A stretch of 9,396 bases of DNA from the NCBI GenBank assembly GCA_964595055.1, contig CAZQOV010000125.1:1-9396 (forward strand), in the 5' to 3' direction. Below, piece after piece: positions 1 through 7,322 of this stretch (position 1 is the stretch's first letter; each line of letters begins with the position of its first letter). The notes below the pieces were generated by a model that was not told where the DNA came from, ran no database searches, and worked only from the letters and a program-made list of their open reading frames with translations. A program made the position numbers and the translations under genes. This DNA is from CAYRTD01 sp964595055 (GTDB lineage Bacteria; Bacteroidota; Bacteroidia; Bacteroidales; GCA-2748055).

Positions 1-344
1 AGCAGGTCGATAAACGGAACGTATTTTTTCAACCAGGAAGAGGCATGTTGTCCCGCCTGCTCATTTTGCCAATGATGGCGGCCAGTAACAAGCGAACTGC
101 GCGATGGCGCACACCCGGGCGAACCGGCAATACAATTTGTAAAATAAACACCTTCGCGTGCCACGCGGTCGAAAGCCGGAGTTTCAATGGAATTACAGCC
201 GGCAAAACCAGTGTGCTCAAAAGACTGATCATCGCTGATGGCAAATAAAATATTAGGGCGGTTGGTTTGTTCCGTATTATCGTCGGAGCAACCCATAAAC
301 TGAAGTGAAATAAATGCAAGTGAAACAAAAACCAGTGGTTTCAT
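1..344 (-). CDS. S1-family sulfatase, surface lipoprotein (partial, N-terminal 114 residues)
   Basis: This is a formylglycine-dependent sulfatase that would hydrolyse sulfate esters (or N-sulfates) on a glycan. Only the first 114 codons are here; the frame stays open to the left edge, so the rest lies outside. Residues 1-19 form a lipoprotein signal peptide ending in FMGC with Cys19 as the lipidated residue. The following SDDN is acidic and resembles the Bacteroidota surface-export signal, so the enzyme probably sits on the outer face of the outer membrane. RPNILFAISDDQ (29-40) supplies the metal-binding aspartates D38/D39. GCAPSRSSLVTGR (77-89) is the sulfatase signature, with Cys78 expected to become formylglycine. 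The stretch after it (HHWQNEQAGQHASSW, about 90-104) reminds me of heparan-N-sulfatase-like Bacteroidota sulfatases (perhaps subfamily S1_8), but this is from memory. It starts with ATG 45 bases after the phosphatase gene, so co-transcription is likely. Family confidence is high; the sulfate position it attacks is unknown. Confidence 0.93.
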   Translation of the reverse strand, partial: MKPLVFVSLAFISLQFMGCSDDNTEQTNRPNILFAISDDQSFEHTGFAGCNSIETPAFDRVAREGVYFTNCIAGSPGCAPSRSSLVTGRHHWQNEQAGQHASSWLKKYVPFIDL

Positions 345-389
345 AATAAATTGAGCGTTTAATATTTTTGAGTAATTCTTAATGGTATT

Positions 390-1901
390 TCATTTTTTGG
401 GAGGTGTCAACTTATGGTATGGCAGGTTATGTTCCTCTAAAATATTGCCATGTTCATCGATTAGTCTGAATATAACCGACGGCTTATCTCCTGTAGTATC
501 GAAAGTAAATTCGCCAAAAGCTATTTCTTCTGGTCCAGAATAACCAAATAACTGACTGGAAGTATCTTTAGCCATTGCAACAGGCCCCGGCACTCCGCCA
601 AGCGAAGCTACCTGGAATTCATATAATAAAAATCCCGATGGCCTGGGAATGGTAAAACCACGTGTGCCGTGACGATCGCCGCTCACCAATAACACCCCGG
701 AAATATTTTCAGCCTCGATAAAACGGAACAGTTCTTCACGCCCTTCTGTATCCCAGGTGCCCCAGGAATCTTTTCCGGGAGTTATGTAATCACTCCACAT
801 TGTTCCGCTGGAAATGACTTTAAAGGGAGCTTCCGATTTTTTTAAAGTCTTTTTTAACCAGTTTAATTGTTCCGCTCCTAAATAAGCACCATATTCTCCT
901 CTCCGTTCGTTTTCGCGAAGCGACCGGGTGTCCGGCATTATAACTTCAACAGGACCAATGCGCGTGTTGAAATATATTCCCGGATTTGGGTTTTCGGGAT
1001 TGTTCCAGTTTTCCTGCCATACTTCTCTCACTGCTTCGCGGTCGGCTGCAGTGAATCCTTCAGGAATTCCACCAAGGTCATTGTTGAAATAATCGTGATC
1101 ATCCCATGATGTGTATAACGGTACATTGGCCGCAAGTTCGCTCCATGCTCTCGATACATCCCGGAGAAGATAATCCGATCGATGCATATTTATCCGGTCT
1201 TCCCTGTCATCCACTGCAATATCGCCCAAAAGCATCATTGCCCGTGGCTCCCTTTTTAGAATCTGATGGACCAGATTCGGATTGTGCAGACCGATTTTAT
1301 GAAAGCATGAACCGAAGGCTAAATTAAAGATATCGTTTCCCCCGGAAAAGGGTGCAGTAGTAAAGTTGCCTTTTGCAACCTCACGATTGTTGATATAAAC
1401 TGCATATTCGTATTTGGTATCGGGAGTCAATCCGTCTAATGCAATTCTCTGCTCGACGCCGGGTTCAACCGAATTTTTCACAACCGATCTTTCGTCACTG
1501 CCATCGGATTTTGTTACTTTAACAACCAGTGGTTTTGAGGCAGAAGGTCGTAACCAAATAACCACACTGTCTTCGCGCAGTTTACCCAGCAGGGGACCTC
1601 CCATTAATGGCATATCATTCTTTCGGGCAGCTTCAATAATCTCCGGGTGAGTAAATCCGGCATCGGGATTTGCAGAAAAAACAGCCCGTGCATCGAGGTA
1701 AAATTGCCTGATATTTTCAGGTAAACACTCGTAACTATCGAGTAATTTGGCATCAATCTCCAGATTCCCGATATGCGCTTCAGGAAGGGTTACTTTATGG
1801 CGCGGCGGAATGGTATCGTTTCCGGCACAAAGCCAATTGCTACTGAAAAGGAATAATGAAAGAAAAAAACACCATTTAAAAAGAATCCTATAATTTTTCA
1901 T
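390..1901 (-). CDS. PhoD-like alkaline phosphatase/phosphodiesterase, secreted
   Basis: A 503-residue member of the PhoD-type metallophosphatase family, which cleaves phosphate mono- or diesters in the periplasm or outside the cell. Residues 1 to about 26 are a hydrophobic Sec signal peptide. About 100-185 is an Fn3-like N-terminal domain of the kind PhoD proteins carry, and about 190-440 is the metallophosphatase domain. Visible motifs are GSCF (197-200), LLGD (224-227) followed by DD (231-232), TSWDDHDYFNN (264-274), MPDTRSLR (322-329) and VSGDRHG (406-412). These match the family's metal-binding and active-site blocks in order, so the enzyme looks intact. The frame can be extended to a TTG at 1916, but I chose ATG at 1901 because it opens directly into the signal peptide and ATG is far more usual. 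It stands 88 bases after the longer fucosidase and 45 before the next sulfatase. True substrate is unknown; action on a phosphorylated or sulfated glycan is speculation from context. Confidence 0.9.
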   Translation of the reverse strand: MKNYRILFKWCFFLSLFLFSSNWLCAGNDTIPPRHKVTLPEAHIGNLEIDAKLLDSYECLPENIRQFYLDARAVFSANPDAGFTHPEIIEAARKNDMPLMGGPLLGKLREDSVVIWLRPSASKPLVVKVTKSDGSDERSVVKNSVEPGVEQRIALDGLTPDTKYEYAVYINNREVAKGNFTTAPFSGGNDIFNLAFGSCFHKIGLHNPNLVHQILKREPRAMMLLGDIAVDDREDRINMHRSDYLLRDVSRAWSELAANVPLYTSWDDHDYFNNDLGGIPEGFTAADREAVREVWQENWNNPENPNPGIYFNTRIGPVEVIMPDTRSLRENERRGEYGAYLGAEQLNWLKKTLKKSEAPFKVISSGTMWSDYITPGKDSWGTWDTEGREELFRFIEAENISGVLLVSGDRHGTRGFTIPRPSGFLLYEFQVASLGGVPGPVAMAKDTSSQLFGYSGPEEIAFGEFTFDTTGDKPSVIFRLIDEHGNILEEHNLPYHKLTPPKK

Positions 1902-1989
1902 GATTACATTTTTCAATTTATTCAGAAATAATTTGGATTAATTTTTATTTTTTACATTTGAATGATTCGCCAGCAGAACTTTCTACTTA

Positions 1990-3618
1990 TTATAATACTC
2001 CTGTAACCTTAAATACAGTGGTAAAGTCAGTAGGCCTTTCCCGGGGAATTACCAGTTCAAGCGCATCTGCTTTTTGGTCAAATTTCACCACTTTGTTGCT
2101 TCCCAACATAGAAATGCTTCTGATTTTTTTGGGTTTCTCTCGCGAACTGGTCCCCAGCGAAGGGATTCGAATAGTTCCAGATGAAGGATTCATTACAAAA
2201 ATGTACAAATGTTCGTCTTTAATAGTAAACCTTACTTCGTCGGGACCGTAGGGTGGATCACTTACCGTTCTCTCCGTGAAATGGGAATTGTTTCCTTCCT
2301 CAGTCAAATCCTCCAATAATGCCAAATCAGCTTCCGAAGCTTGATCTTGTGCCGCCTTTTCTTCCAGCAACCGAAGGCTTGACCCCAGGTTATCCCCATA
2401 AATTTTCCATGGTTTATTTGCATAAATGGCCTCCTCATGAAGGGTAACCCACTTACCGATATCATCGAGAATTTCTTTGTGGTCAGGCGGAATTGTGCCA
2501 TCCGGCAATAATTCCACATTTAAAAGGAGGTTTCCGTTTTTGCTTCTGACATCTGTTAATATCTCAATAACCGTTCGGGCATTGTGCCTGAGTTCCCGTT
2601 CGTTTTTGTAAAACCAGCTATTAAACGTTATAATTCCCTGCCAGGGCCGGTATAAAATTTCTTTTGCAACCCCGCGTTCAATGTCTTTAACAATAGAAGG
2701 CTGGTTGTTGAATTTGCCTGCTATGACTGCCGTAAATTTATCATTTTTGCGAAAGTCATGGTTTAAAAAGGTGCGGCAGACCTCTTTCCCATATTCTCCA
2801 TAAGGAAAACCGTGGCCATCGAACCAGAAGTAATCCACATCATATTTGGTTACAAGTTCTTTATGCCGGAGCATGTAGTTCTCTCCAATCATGTCCTTGT
2901 AATCCGGAGTTCTTTTTTCAGGAGGTAACCCATACAGGTCAGCAGGATCCAGACCTTCCCACCACTTCCCCTGTCCATCTTCCTTTGTCATGTGTCCGTC
3001 GTAAGGAACCCCTTTTAATGGTCCGGTTTCATCGGAACCAAAAGCTGGCAGCCACCAGTTCAGAAAACGATCATCGTGTGAACTTACTCCGAAGGGTATA
3101 TCGTATTTTTGTGCCGATTTACTAAATTCTTCGATGATGTCCCGTTTGGGACCAACGTTTACAGAATTCCAGGGATGGTGAGTAGATTCAAAATTATCAA
3201 AATGATCGTGATGGTTGGCAAGGGCCACAAAATATTTTGCACCCAAACTCTTAAAATATTTCAAAAGAGCATCGGTGTCAAGATTCTCCGCTTTCCATTC
3301 ATGGATTACATCTTTAAATCCTTTTTCAGAAGGATGCCCGTAGGTTTTAACATGGTAAGGATAGGCATTGGCTCCCCAATCCTCCCTGCCTACATCCTGC
3401 ATGTACATGTGGCGTGCGTACCAGCCCCCTCCCTTTTCGGGCTGGGCCTGTGCTCCCCAATGCACCCATATTCCAAATCCTGCTTCGGAGTACCAGGCCG
3501 GATACTCGTATTTTTCCTTAATTTGTTCCCACGAAAATTCATTTTGGGCGTATGAATAATAATTTATTGCTACAATCAGTGATATAGTAAAAGTTAATCT
3601 AAATATATTTTTTTTCAT
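1990..3618 (-). CDS. GH29 alpha-L-fucosidase, long form with C-terminal beta-sandwich
   Basis: A 542-residue retaining alpha-L-fucosidase that would release terminal alpha-L-fucose from a glycan. Residues 1-25 are a signal peptide ending in SYAQ with no lipobox, so the protein is likely periplasmic or exported by another route. The (beta/alpha)8 catalytic domain spans about 35-400: FGIWVHWG (48-55), ANHHDHFDNF (134-143), WNSVNVGPKRD (150-160), and DYFWFDGHG (262-270), where Asp267 is the expected nucleophile. Later come ERG (314-316), PWQG (325-328), WFY (335-337) and GNLLLNVELLPDGTIPP (362-378). Residues about 450-542 look like the usual C-terminal beta-sandwich, preceded by a charged, acidic stretch (about 413-443) that may be a linker or insertion. 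The frame extends upstream to a GTG at 3714 overlapping the GH97 gene, but ATG at 3618 gives a clean signal peptide and an A-rich leader, so I use it. It begins 62 bases after the GH97 stop. Subfamily and linkage specificity cannot be set from here. Confidence 0.94.
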   Translation of the reverse strand: MKKNIFRLTFTISLIVAINYYSYAQNEFSWEQIKEKYEYPAWYSEAGFGIWVHWGAQAQPEKGGGWYARHMYMQDVGREDWGANAYPYHVKTYGHPSEKGFKDVIHEWKAENLDTDALLKYFKSLGAKYFVALANHHDHFDNFESTHHPWNSVNVGPKRDIIEEFSKSAQKYDIPFGVSSHDDRFLNWWLPAFGSDETGPLKGVPYDGHMTKEDGQGKWWEGLDPADLYGLPPEKRTPDYKDMIGENYMLRHKELVTKYDVDYFWFDGHGFPYGEYGKEVCRTFLNHDFRKNDKFTAVIAGKFNNQPSIVKDIERGVAKEILYRPWQGIITFNSWFYKNERELRHNARTVIEILTDVRSKNGNLLLNVELLPDGTIPPDHKEILDDIGKWVTLHEEAIYANKPWKIYGDNLGSSLRLLEEKAAQDQASEADLALLEDLTEEGNNSHFTERTVSDPPYGPDEVRFTIKDEHLYIFVMNPSSGTIRIPSLGTSSREKPKKIRSISMLGSNKVVKFDQKADALELVIPRERPTDFTTVFKVTGVL

Positions 3619-3680
3619 TTTGATAGGAATTAATGTTTTTAATTTTTCCAACGCTGGGTTTCCGGATATTTTAAATACCA

Positions 3681-4532
3681 TCAAAAAGAACTGAAAATTC
3701 CAGTTCGCTTCCACGAAGGATCATCAATGGCACATGGTGGATTAAGGTTATACAATAAGTTAGATTCAAGTAAATCACCAGGATTATTTCCTGTCATAAA
3801 AACCCGCCAAGGAGTTTTTGTGGGGGCTTTCAATTTAGAAGGTCCCATTTGAAAACTGAATTTGTTTTTCCCTTTTGGCTTAAGAAGGGAATAACTGAAA
3901 TTAAATACAGCGGCTTCATGGATTGCCAGAAAGTTTTTATTACCCCTATCTAAAACGAGAGGAGTTTCGAAACTTCTGTAGCGATTTGTGTCTTTATCCA
4001 GTTCCGAAACTTTGACCGGACCTATATTTGGGTGTTCTCCATTCGGTGCCCAAAAAACAGAGTTGCCTTTTACTTCAAAAGATGTTAAATCTTGGTTGAT
4101 TATAAAATCATTCAGGTTTTTTTGTTCTGGAATCTGATAACGAAGTGCAATTCCATCGCTATACGCCCTGAAAATAATATCCATCTTTCTTTTTTCACCA
4201 CCTGTTTCTTCGAGGGAAAGGATTAGCTCATTGTAGGCATTGTTAATTTTTTGCTGTTTTCCCCATACCGGTGACCATATTTCGTGGAATGAATTTTTTT
4301 TGCTTTCAACAACTTGAAATGAATCAAAAACTTTTTCATTAATTGTCAGGCCTGTCCGTATATTCTGAACAAGAGCCACGCCTTCCTTATACAGGGTTGC
4401 GTTTACTCTTTTTTCATTTTGATTTATTTCCAAATGTATGTTTTTGGTAGGTGAGAACAGACTATAGCTTTGCCCCCATAGATTTATGTTTAAAAACATA
4501 GCAATAACAACCAGGCACCAATGATTCTTCAT
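3681..4532 (-). CDS. GH97 N-terminal domain protein lacking the catalytic domain (probably truncated)
   Basis: This 283-residue protein has a signal peptide (1-20, ending in LWGQ) and then a recognisable GH97 N-terminal beta-sandwich from about 22 to 275. Landmarks are SPTKNIHLEI (27-36), FRAYSDGIALRYQIP (residues about 121-135), the ETPLVL...AIHEAA region in the second half, and TPWRVF...GDLLESNLLYNLNPPCAIDDPSW near the end (given in pieces). In full-length GH97 enzymes (alpha-glucosidases or alpha-galactosidases, usually about 620-720 residues) the last motif leads into the catalytic barrel, typically with a WIKPGK-type sequence. Here it is replaced by KRTGIFSSF and a TGA stop, and the 62 bases before the next gene show no GH97 catalytic motif in any frame I read. 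The product should therefore be catalytically inactive. It may be a deletion remnant or a standalone glycan-binding module. It begins 12 bases after the compact fucosidase stop, so translation is probably linked. Domain identity is confident; functional status is open. Confidence 0.85.
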   Translation of the reverse strand: MKNHWCLVVIAMFLNINLWGQSYSLFSPTKNIHLEINQNEKRVNATLYKEGVALVQNIRTGLTINEKVFDSFQVVESKKNSFHEIWSPVWGKQQKINNAYNELILSLEETGGEKRKMDIIFRAYSDGIALRYQIPEQKNLNDFIINQDLTSFEVKGNSVFWAPNGEHPNIGPVKVSELDKDTNRYRSFETPLVLDRGNKNFLAIHEAAVFNFSYSLLKPKGKNKFSFQMGPSKLKAPTKTPWRVFMTGNNPGDLLESNLLYNLNPPCAIDDPSWKRTGIFSSF

Positions 4533-4544
4533 AGGGAAATATAT

Positions 4545-5597
4545 TTAATTATCTTCGTTTAACATTTTTCCAACTTCTAATAAAATATTTACCGATTCTT
4601 TAGGGACTTCTCCTTTTCCGTTCGGGCCAATGTTTAAAAGAAGGTTTCCACCTTTTGAGTTAATATCCTTTAGTTTTTCATAAATTTTTTCAGGTGATTT
4701 CCAGTTGTCGTCAGCCATTTTATATCCCCACGATCCATTCATTGTATAACATGCTTCCCACTGATGCAGTAACGCTTCGTTTGGATGTTTTTGTTCCGGG
4801 GTTCCAAAATCTTTTTTAAATTTCCTTCGTTTAGCTACACGATTATTGACTAGGATCGAGGGCTTTAATTCGCGGATGTATTGGTAAAGGTCTTTGCCCG
4901 TGGTTAAATCCCACCAGTAAACCCAATCACCGTCAAACCACAAAATATCACTGTCGTAATTTTCAATAAGCTCCTTAATTTGGTTTTTCATATAGGTAAT
5001 GTATTCCTGCTTTCTTCCTGATTTCATCCGGATTTCTCCCCAGCGTGTCCAACTGTTGTGGCCATCAATATTCCTTTCCTGCGTAGGATGGTGCCAATCA
5101 ATAATGCTGTAGTAGGTTCCAAATTTCAAGTCATATTTTCTGCAGGCTTCACTTAATTCAGCAAGTATGTCACGACTGAAAAACGGCGTACTCCCTATAT
5201 CGAATTTGGTATATTTGCTGTCCCATAAGCAAAAACCCTCATGATGTTTTGTTGTTATAACAATATATTTCATTCCTGCCTGTTTGGCTGTTTTTGCAAT
5301 AAAATCAGCGTCAAAATTTTCAGGATTAAATGAATGTGTCAGTAAGGCATAAACCTGGGCAGGAATATCAGCCTTGGATTGAATCCATTCTGCATAACCG
5401 TCTATGTTTTTTCCTTTCCAAACACCACCCAATTGGCTGTATAATCCAAAATGGATAAACATCCCATATTGGGCATCGGCAAACCATTTCATACGTTGTT
5501 GAATTTCTTCTTCTGTTTCGTTCAGGTAATCATTTTCCTGAGAAACTCCTGTCAGGGTTATGAAAAGCGTTAAGACAAGTGCAATAAAATTTTTCAT
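4545..5597 (-). CDS. GH29 alpha-L-fucosidase, compact form
   Basis: A 350-residue retaining alpha-L-fucosidase made of a signal peptide (1-20, ending in GVSQ) and a (beta/alpha)8 catalytic domain. Motifs in order: WFADAQYGMFIHFGLYS (38-54), the fucose-binding TTKHHEGFCLWDS (115-127), KFGTYYSIIDWHHP (158-171), and SDILWFDGDW (216-225), where Asp222 is the expected nucleophile. Glu281 in QWEACYTMNGSWGY (279-292) is a candidate acid/base residue by position relative to other GH29 proteins. GGNLLLNIGPNGKGEVP (326-342) is the typical end of the barrel. The protein stops at about the last barrel helix, so the C-terminal beta-sandwich found in many GH29 enzymes is absent. It differs strongly from the longer fucosidase at 1990-3618, so the two probably act on different linkages or at different steps. 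It starts 33 bases after the sulfatase stop, and the GH97-like gene follows after 12 bases, consistent with one operon. Confidence 0.93.
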   Translation of the reverse strand: MKNFIALVLTLFITLTGVSQENDYLNETEEEIQQRMKWFADAQYGMFIHFGLYSQLGGVWKGKNIDGYAEWIQSKADIPAQVYALLTHSFNPENFDADFIAKTAKQAGMKYIVITTKHHEGFCLWDSKYTKFDIGSTPFFSRDILAELSEACRKYDLKFGTYYSIIDWHHPTQERNIDGHNSWTRWGEIRMKSGRKQEYITYMKNQIKELIENYDSDILWFDGDWVYWWDLTTGKDLYQYIRELKPSILVNNRVAKRRKFKKDFGTPEQKHPNEALLHQWEACYTMNGSWGYKMADDNWKSPEKIYEKLKDINSKGGNLLLNIGPNGKGEVPKESVNILLEVGKMLNEDN

Positions 5598-5630
5598 TTT
5601 TAGTTAATTATTAATATGCGAAACTTTGAA

Positions 5631-7187
5631 TTAGGGTTTATCTTGAATCCATGGTAATTGTGACCAGGTTTCCGGGCCATCATTTTTTTGCGGGGTGCCC
5701 GGCGTGCTTCGTCCCTGTGTTACGTATTTTTTTAAAAGTTGGCGCGCATCTTCCACTTTTCCGGGGAATGCTTCCTGCAGATTATTCTCTTCGGCCATAT
5801 CTTCTTCCAGATTGTACAGCTGAACATCAGGGAGCTTTTCAATTTCCTCAGACACTGGCCTTGGATCACTCCATCCACCAGACCCCGGACAGAAAATGGT
5901 TTTCCAGTTTTCTTTCAGGAGGGCAAAGGAACCATTGATGGAGTGAAGTACAACATCTTCCCGCGTTTTAGCATTTGACTCCAGGCCGAGGGCAGGCAAA
6001 AAGCTGTAACTGTCTTCTGCGAAATTATCCTCACAGGTGGTGTCTAATATGTCTGCAAAAGTGGAAAATAGATCGGTAGTACATACCAATTGGTCCGATA
6101 CTGCTGGTTTTACTTTTCCGGGCCATCTAGCGATAAATGGTACATGAAGTCCTCCCTCATAAATATCCGCTTTGTGTCCGCGAAAAAAGTAACTGGGGTT
6201 GTGTCCTTTTGTTGCCAGTTGTTTATAATCGGCTGCAGGTGAGCAGCCGTTATCTGCGGTGAAAATAACCAAGGTATTTTCTGAGATCTCTGTTTCGTCT
6301 AGGGCCTTCATTATCTGACCAACTACCCAGTCAACCATGATGACAAAATCGCCGTAGGGATTATCTAGTCCGCTCTTCCCCTGAAATCTTTCCGTGGGGA
6401 GGATCGGTGTATGAGGCGCCGGAAGCGGGAAGTAGAGGAAAAAGGGCTTTTCGCCTTCGGCATGCTCTTGGATAAACGACACCGATTTTTTGGTAATATC
6501 CGGCAGTACCTGGTCATGGTCAAAGTCGTCAGCGGTAAGTCCTTTACGCCACCTCGTCTGTTTTCCTCTGTTCACGGTGGTTTTGGTGGGGACCATTGTT
6601 GGCATAACGTTCTCGACCCAAACATAAGGGGGCATGTCTAATGAACCGCAAAACCCATAACTGTAATCAAATCCATGGGCACGGGGGCCGTTTTTTACGG
6701 GTTTCGAAAAATCCACTTCGGGACTGGCATTCAATCGGTCTAAATTTTCATCTTTTTTTCCAGGTATGTGCCAGTTCCAACCCAAATGCCACTTTCCGAT
6801 AAAAGCAGTTTTGTATCCATAGTCTTTCAGAAATTCTGCAATGGTGGTCCTCTCAGGTTTTATCAATGATTTGCTGTACCCACTCAAAACACCGCTTTTC
6901 AGCCGTGAACGCCAGTTGTATCTTCCGGTAAGGATTCCATAGCGTGTTGGCGTGCAGACCGAAGAGCTGGTGTATGCATCGGTAAACATAACGCCTTCAT
7001 TGGCAAGCTTATCGATAAATGGTGTTTTAATTTTGGAATGTTCATTAAACACCGAAACATCTCCATAACCCATATCATCGGCAAGAATAAAGATGATGTT
7101 AGGATCCTTCAGGGATTCTTTTTCTTTTTTTGGGCTGAATCCCGTTAATAAAGGAACTATGACAGCAATAAGTAGTGTTCGTTGCAT
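5631..7187 (-). CDS. S1-family sulfatase (arylsulfatase type, CTPTR active-site motif)
   Basis: A complete 518-residue formylglycine sulfatase expected to remove sulfate esters from the target polysaccharide. A signal peptide occupies about residues 1-17; there is no lipobox cysteine, so it is probably periplasmic. The alkaline-phosphatase-like fold is marked by PNIIFILADDMGYGD (29-43) with metal-binding D37/D38, and SVCTPTRYGILTGRYNWR (76-93), the sulfatase signature, where Cys78 should be converted to formylglycine. GKWHLGW supplies the conserved active-site Lys and His, APHTPI the substrate-side His, and FTADNGCS the second metal-binding Asp-Asn pair. The CxPxR core is kept, with Thr in place of the more common Ser at the fourth position. 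The CTPTRY...GRY style resembles GALNS/arylsulfatase-like Bacteroidota enzymes, but I cannot fix the subfamily. It is the first enzyme gene after the SusD/lipoprotein pair, separated from them by a hairpin, and is followed 33 bases later by a fucosidase. Confidence 0.95.
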   Translation of the reverse strand: MQRTLLIAVIVPLLTGFSPKKEKESLKDPNIIFILADDMGYGDVSVFNEHSKIKTPFIDKLANEGVMFTDAYTSSSVCTPTRYGILTGRYNWRSRLKSGVLSGYSKSLIKPERTTIAEFLKDYGYKTAFIGKWHLGWNWHIPGKKDENLDRLNASPEVDFSKPVKNGPRAHGFDYSYGFCGSLDMPPYVWVENVMPTMVPTKTTVNRGKQTRWRKGLTADDFDHDQVLPDITKKSVSFIQEHAEGEKPFFLYFPLPAPHTPILPTERFQGKSGLDNPYGDFVIMVDWVVGQIMKALDETEISENTLVIFTADNGCSPAADYKQLATKGHNPSYFFRGHKADIYEGGLHVPFIARWPGKVKPAVSDQLVCTTDLFSTFADILDTTCEDNFAEDSYSFLPALGLESNAKTREDVVLHSINGSFALLKENWKTIFCPGSGGWSDPRPVSEEIEKLPDVQLYNLEEDMAEENNLQEAFPGKVEDARQLLKKYVTQGRSTPGTPQKNDGPETWSQLPWIQDKP

Positions 7188-7264
7188 AAGAATATGACAG
7201 ATTTATATTATTATTAATGTGTATGGGGATAATTTTTTGGAAAAGGTATTAAACTGCTAAATAG

Positions 7265-7293
7265 TTGGGAATCCTGAAAGCCAGGATTCCCAA
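7265..7293 (-). terminator. Strong intergenic hairpin, terminator or attenuator-like
   Basis: A perfect 12-base-pair inverted repeat, TTGGGAATCCTG (7265-7276) and CAGGATTCCCAA (7282-7293), with a 5-base loop. Pairing can continue outward (AGT/ACT) past one bulged A. It lies 29 bases downstream of the small lipoprotein gene and 77 bases before the sulfatase start, in the largest gap of the window. On the minus strand the stem is followed by TTTAGCAGTTTAA, which is only a weak T-tract. It could be a partial terminator, or a 3'-end stabiliser that keeps susCD-lipoprotein mRNA more abundant than the enzyme mRNA. The hairpin is seen directly; its role is inferred. Confidence 0.7.
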
Positions 7294-7322
7294 ACTACTT
7301 TTTGCGTTTTTAACCGGAATTT

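Noticed and set aside
29..328. A minus-strand 99-residue reading frame at the left end
   Set aside because: It is out of frame with the sulfatase frame covering 1-344, which starts with a lipoprotein signal and carries the CAPSR motif. The 99-residue product has no recognisable features.
1902..1989. Possible promoter or terminator in the 88-base gap between GH29 and the phosphatase
   Set aside because: I found no TAnnTTTG-type element on the minus strand and no stem longer than a few bases; the region is simply A/T-rich.
3109..3555. Plus-strand 148-residue reading frame opposite the long GH29
   Set aside because: It is antisense to a strongly conserved enzyme gene, with no signal peptide or recognisable domain; such frames arise by chance opposite coding sequence. 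The same applies to the other plus-strand frames in the window.
3619..3714. A 32-residue N-terminal extension of the long GH29, overlapping the GH97 gene
   Set aside because: The extended start is a GTG inside the GH97 coding end, and the extra residues would sit before a complete signal peptide that begins at ATG 3618. I also read it as a possible frameshifted GH97 remainder, but it shows no GH97 catalytic motif.
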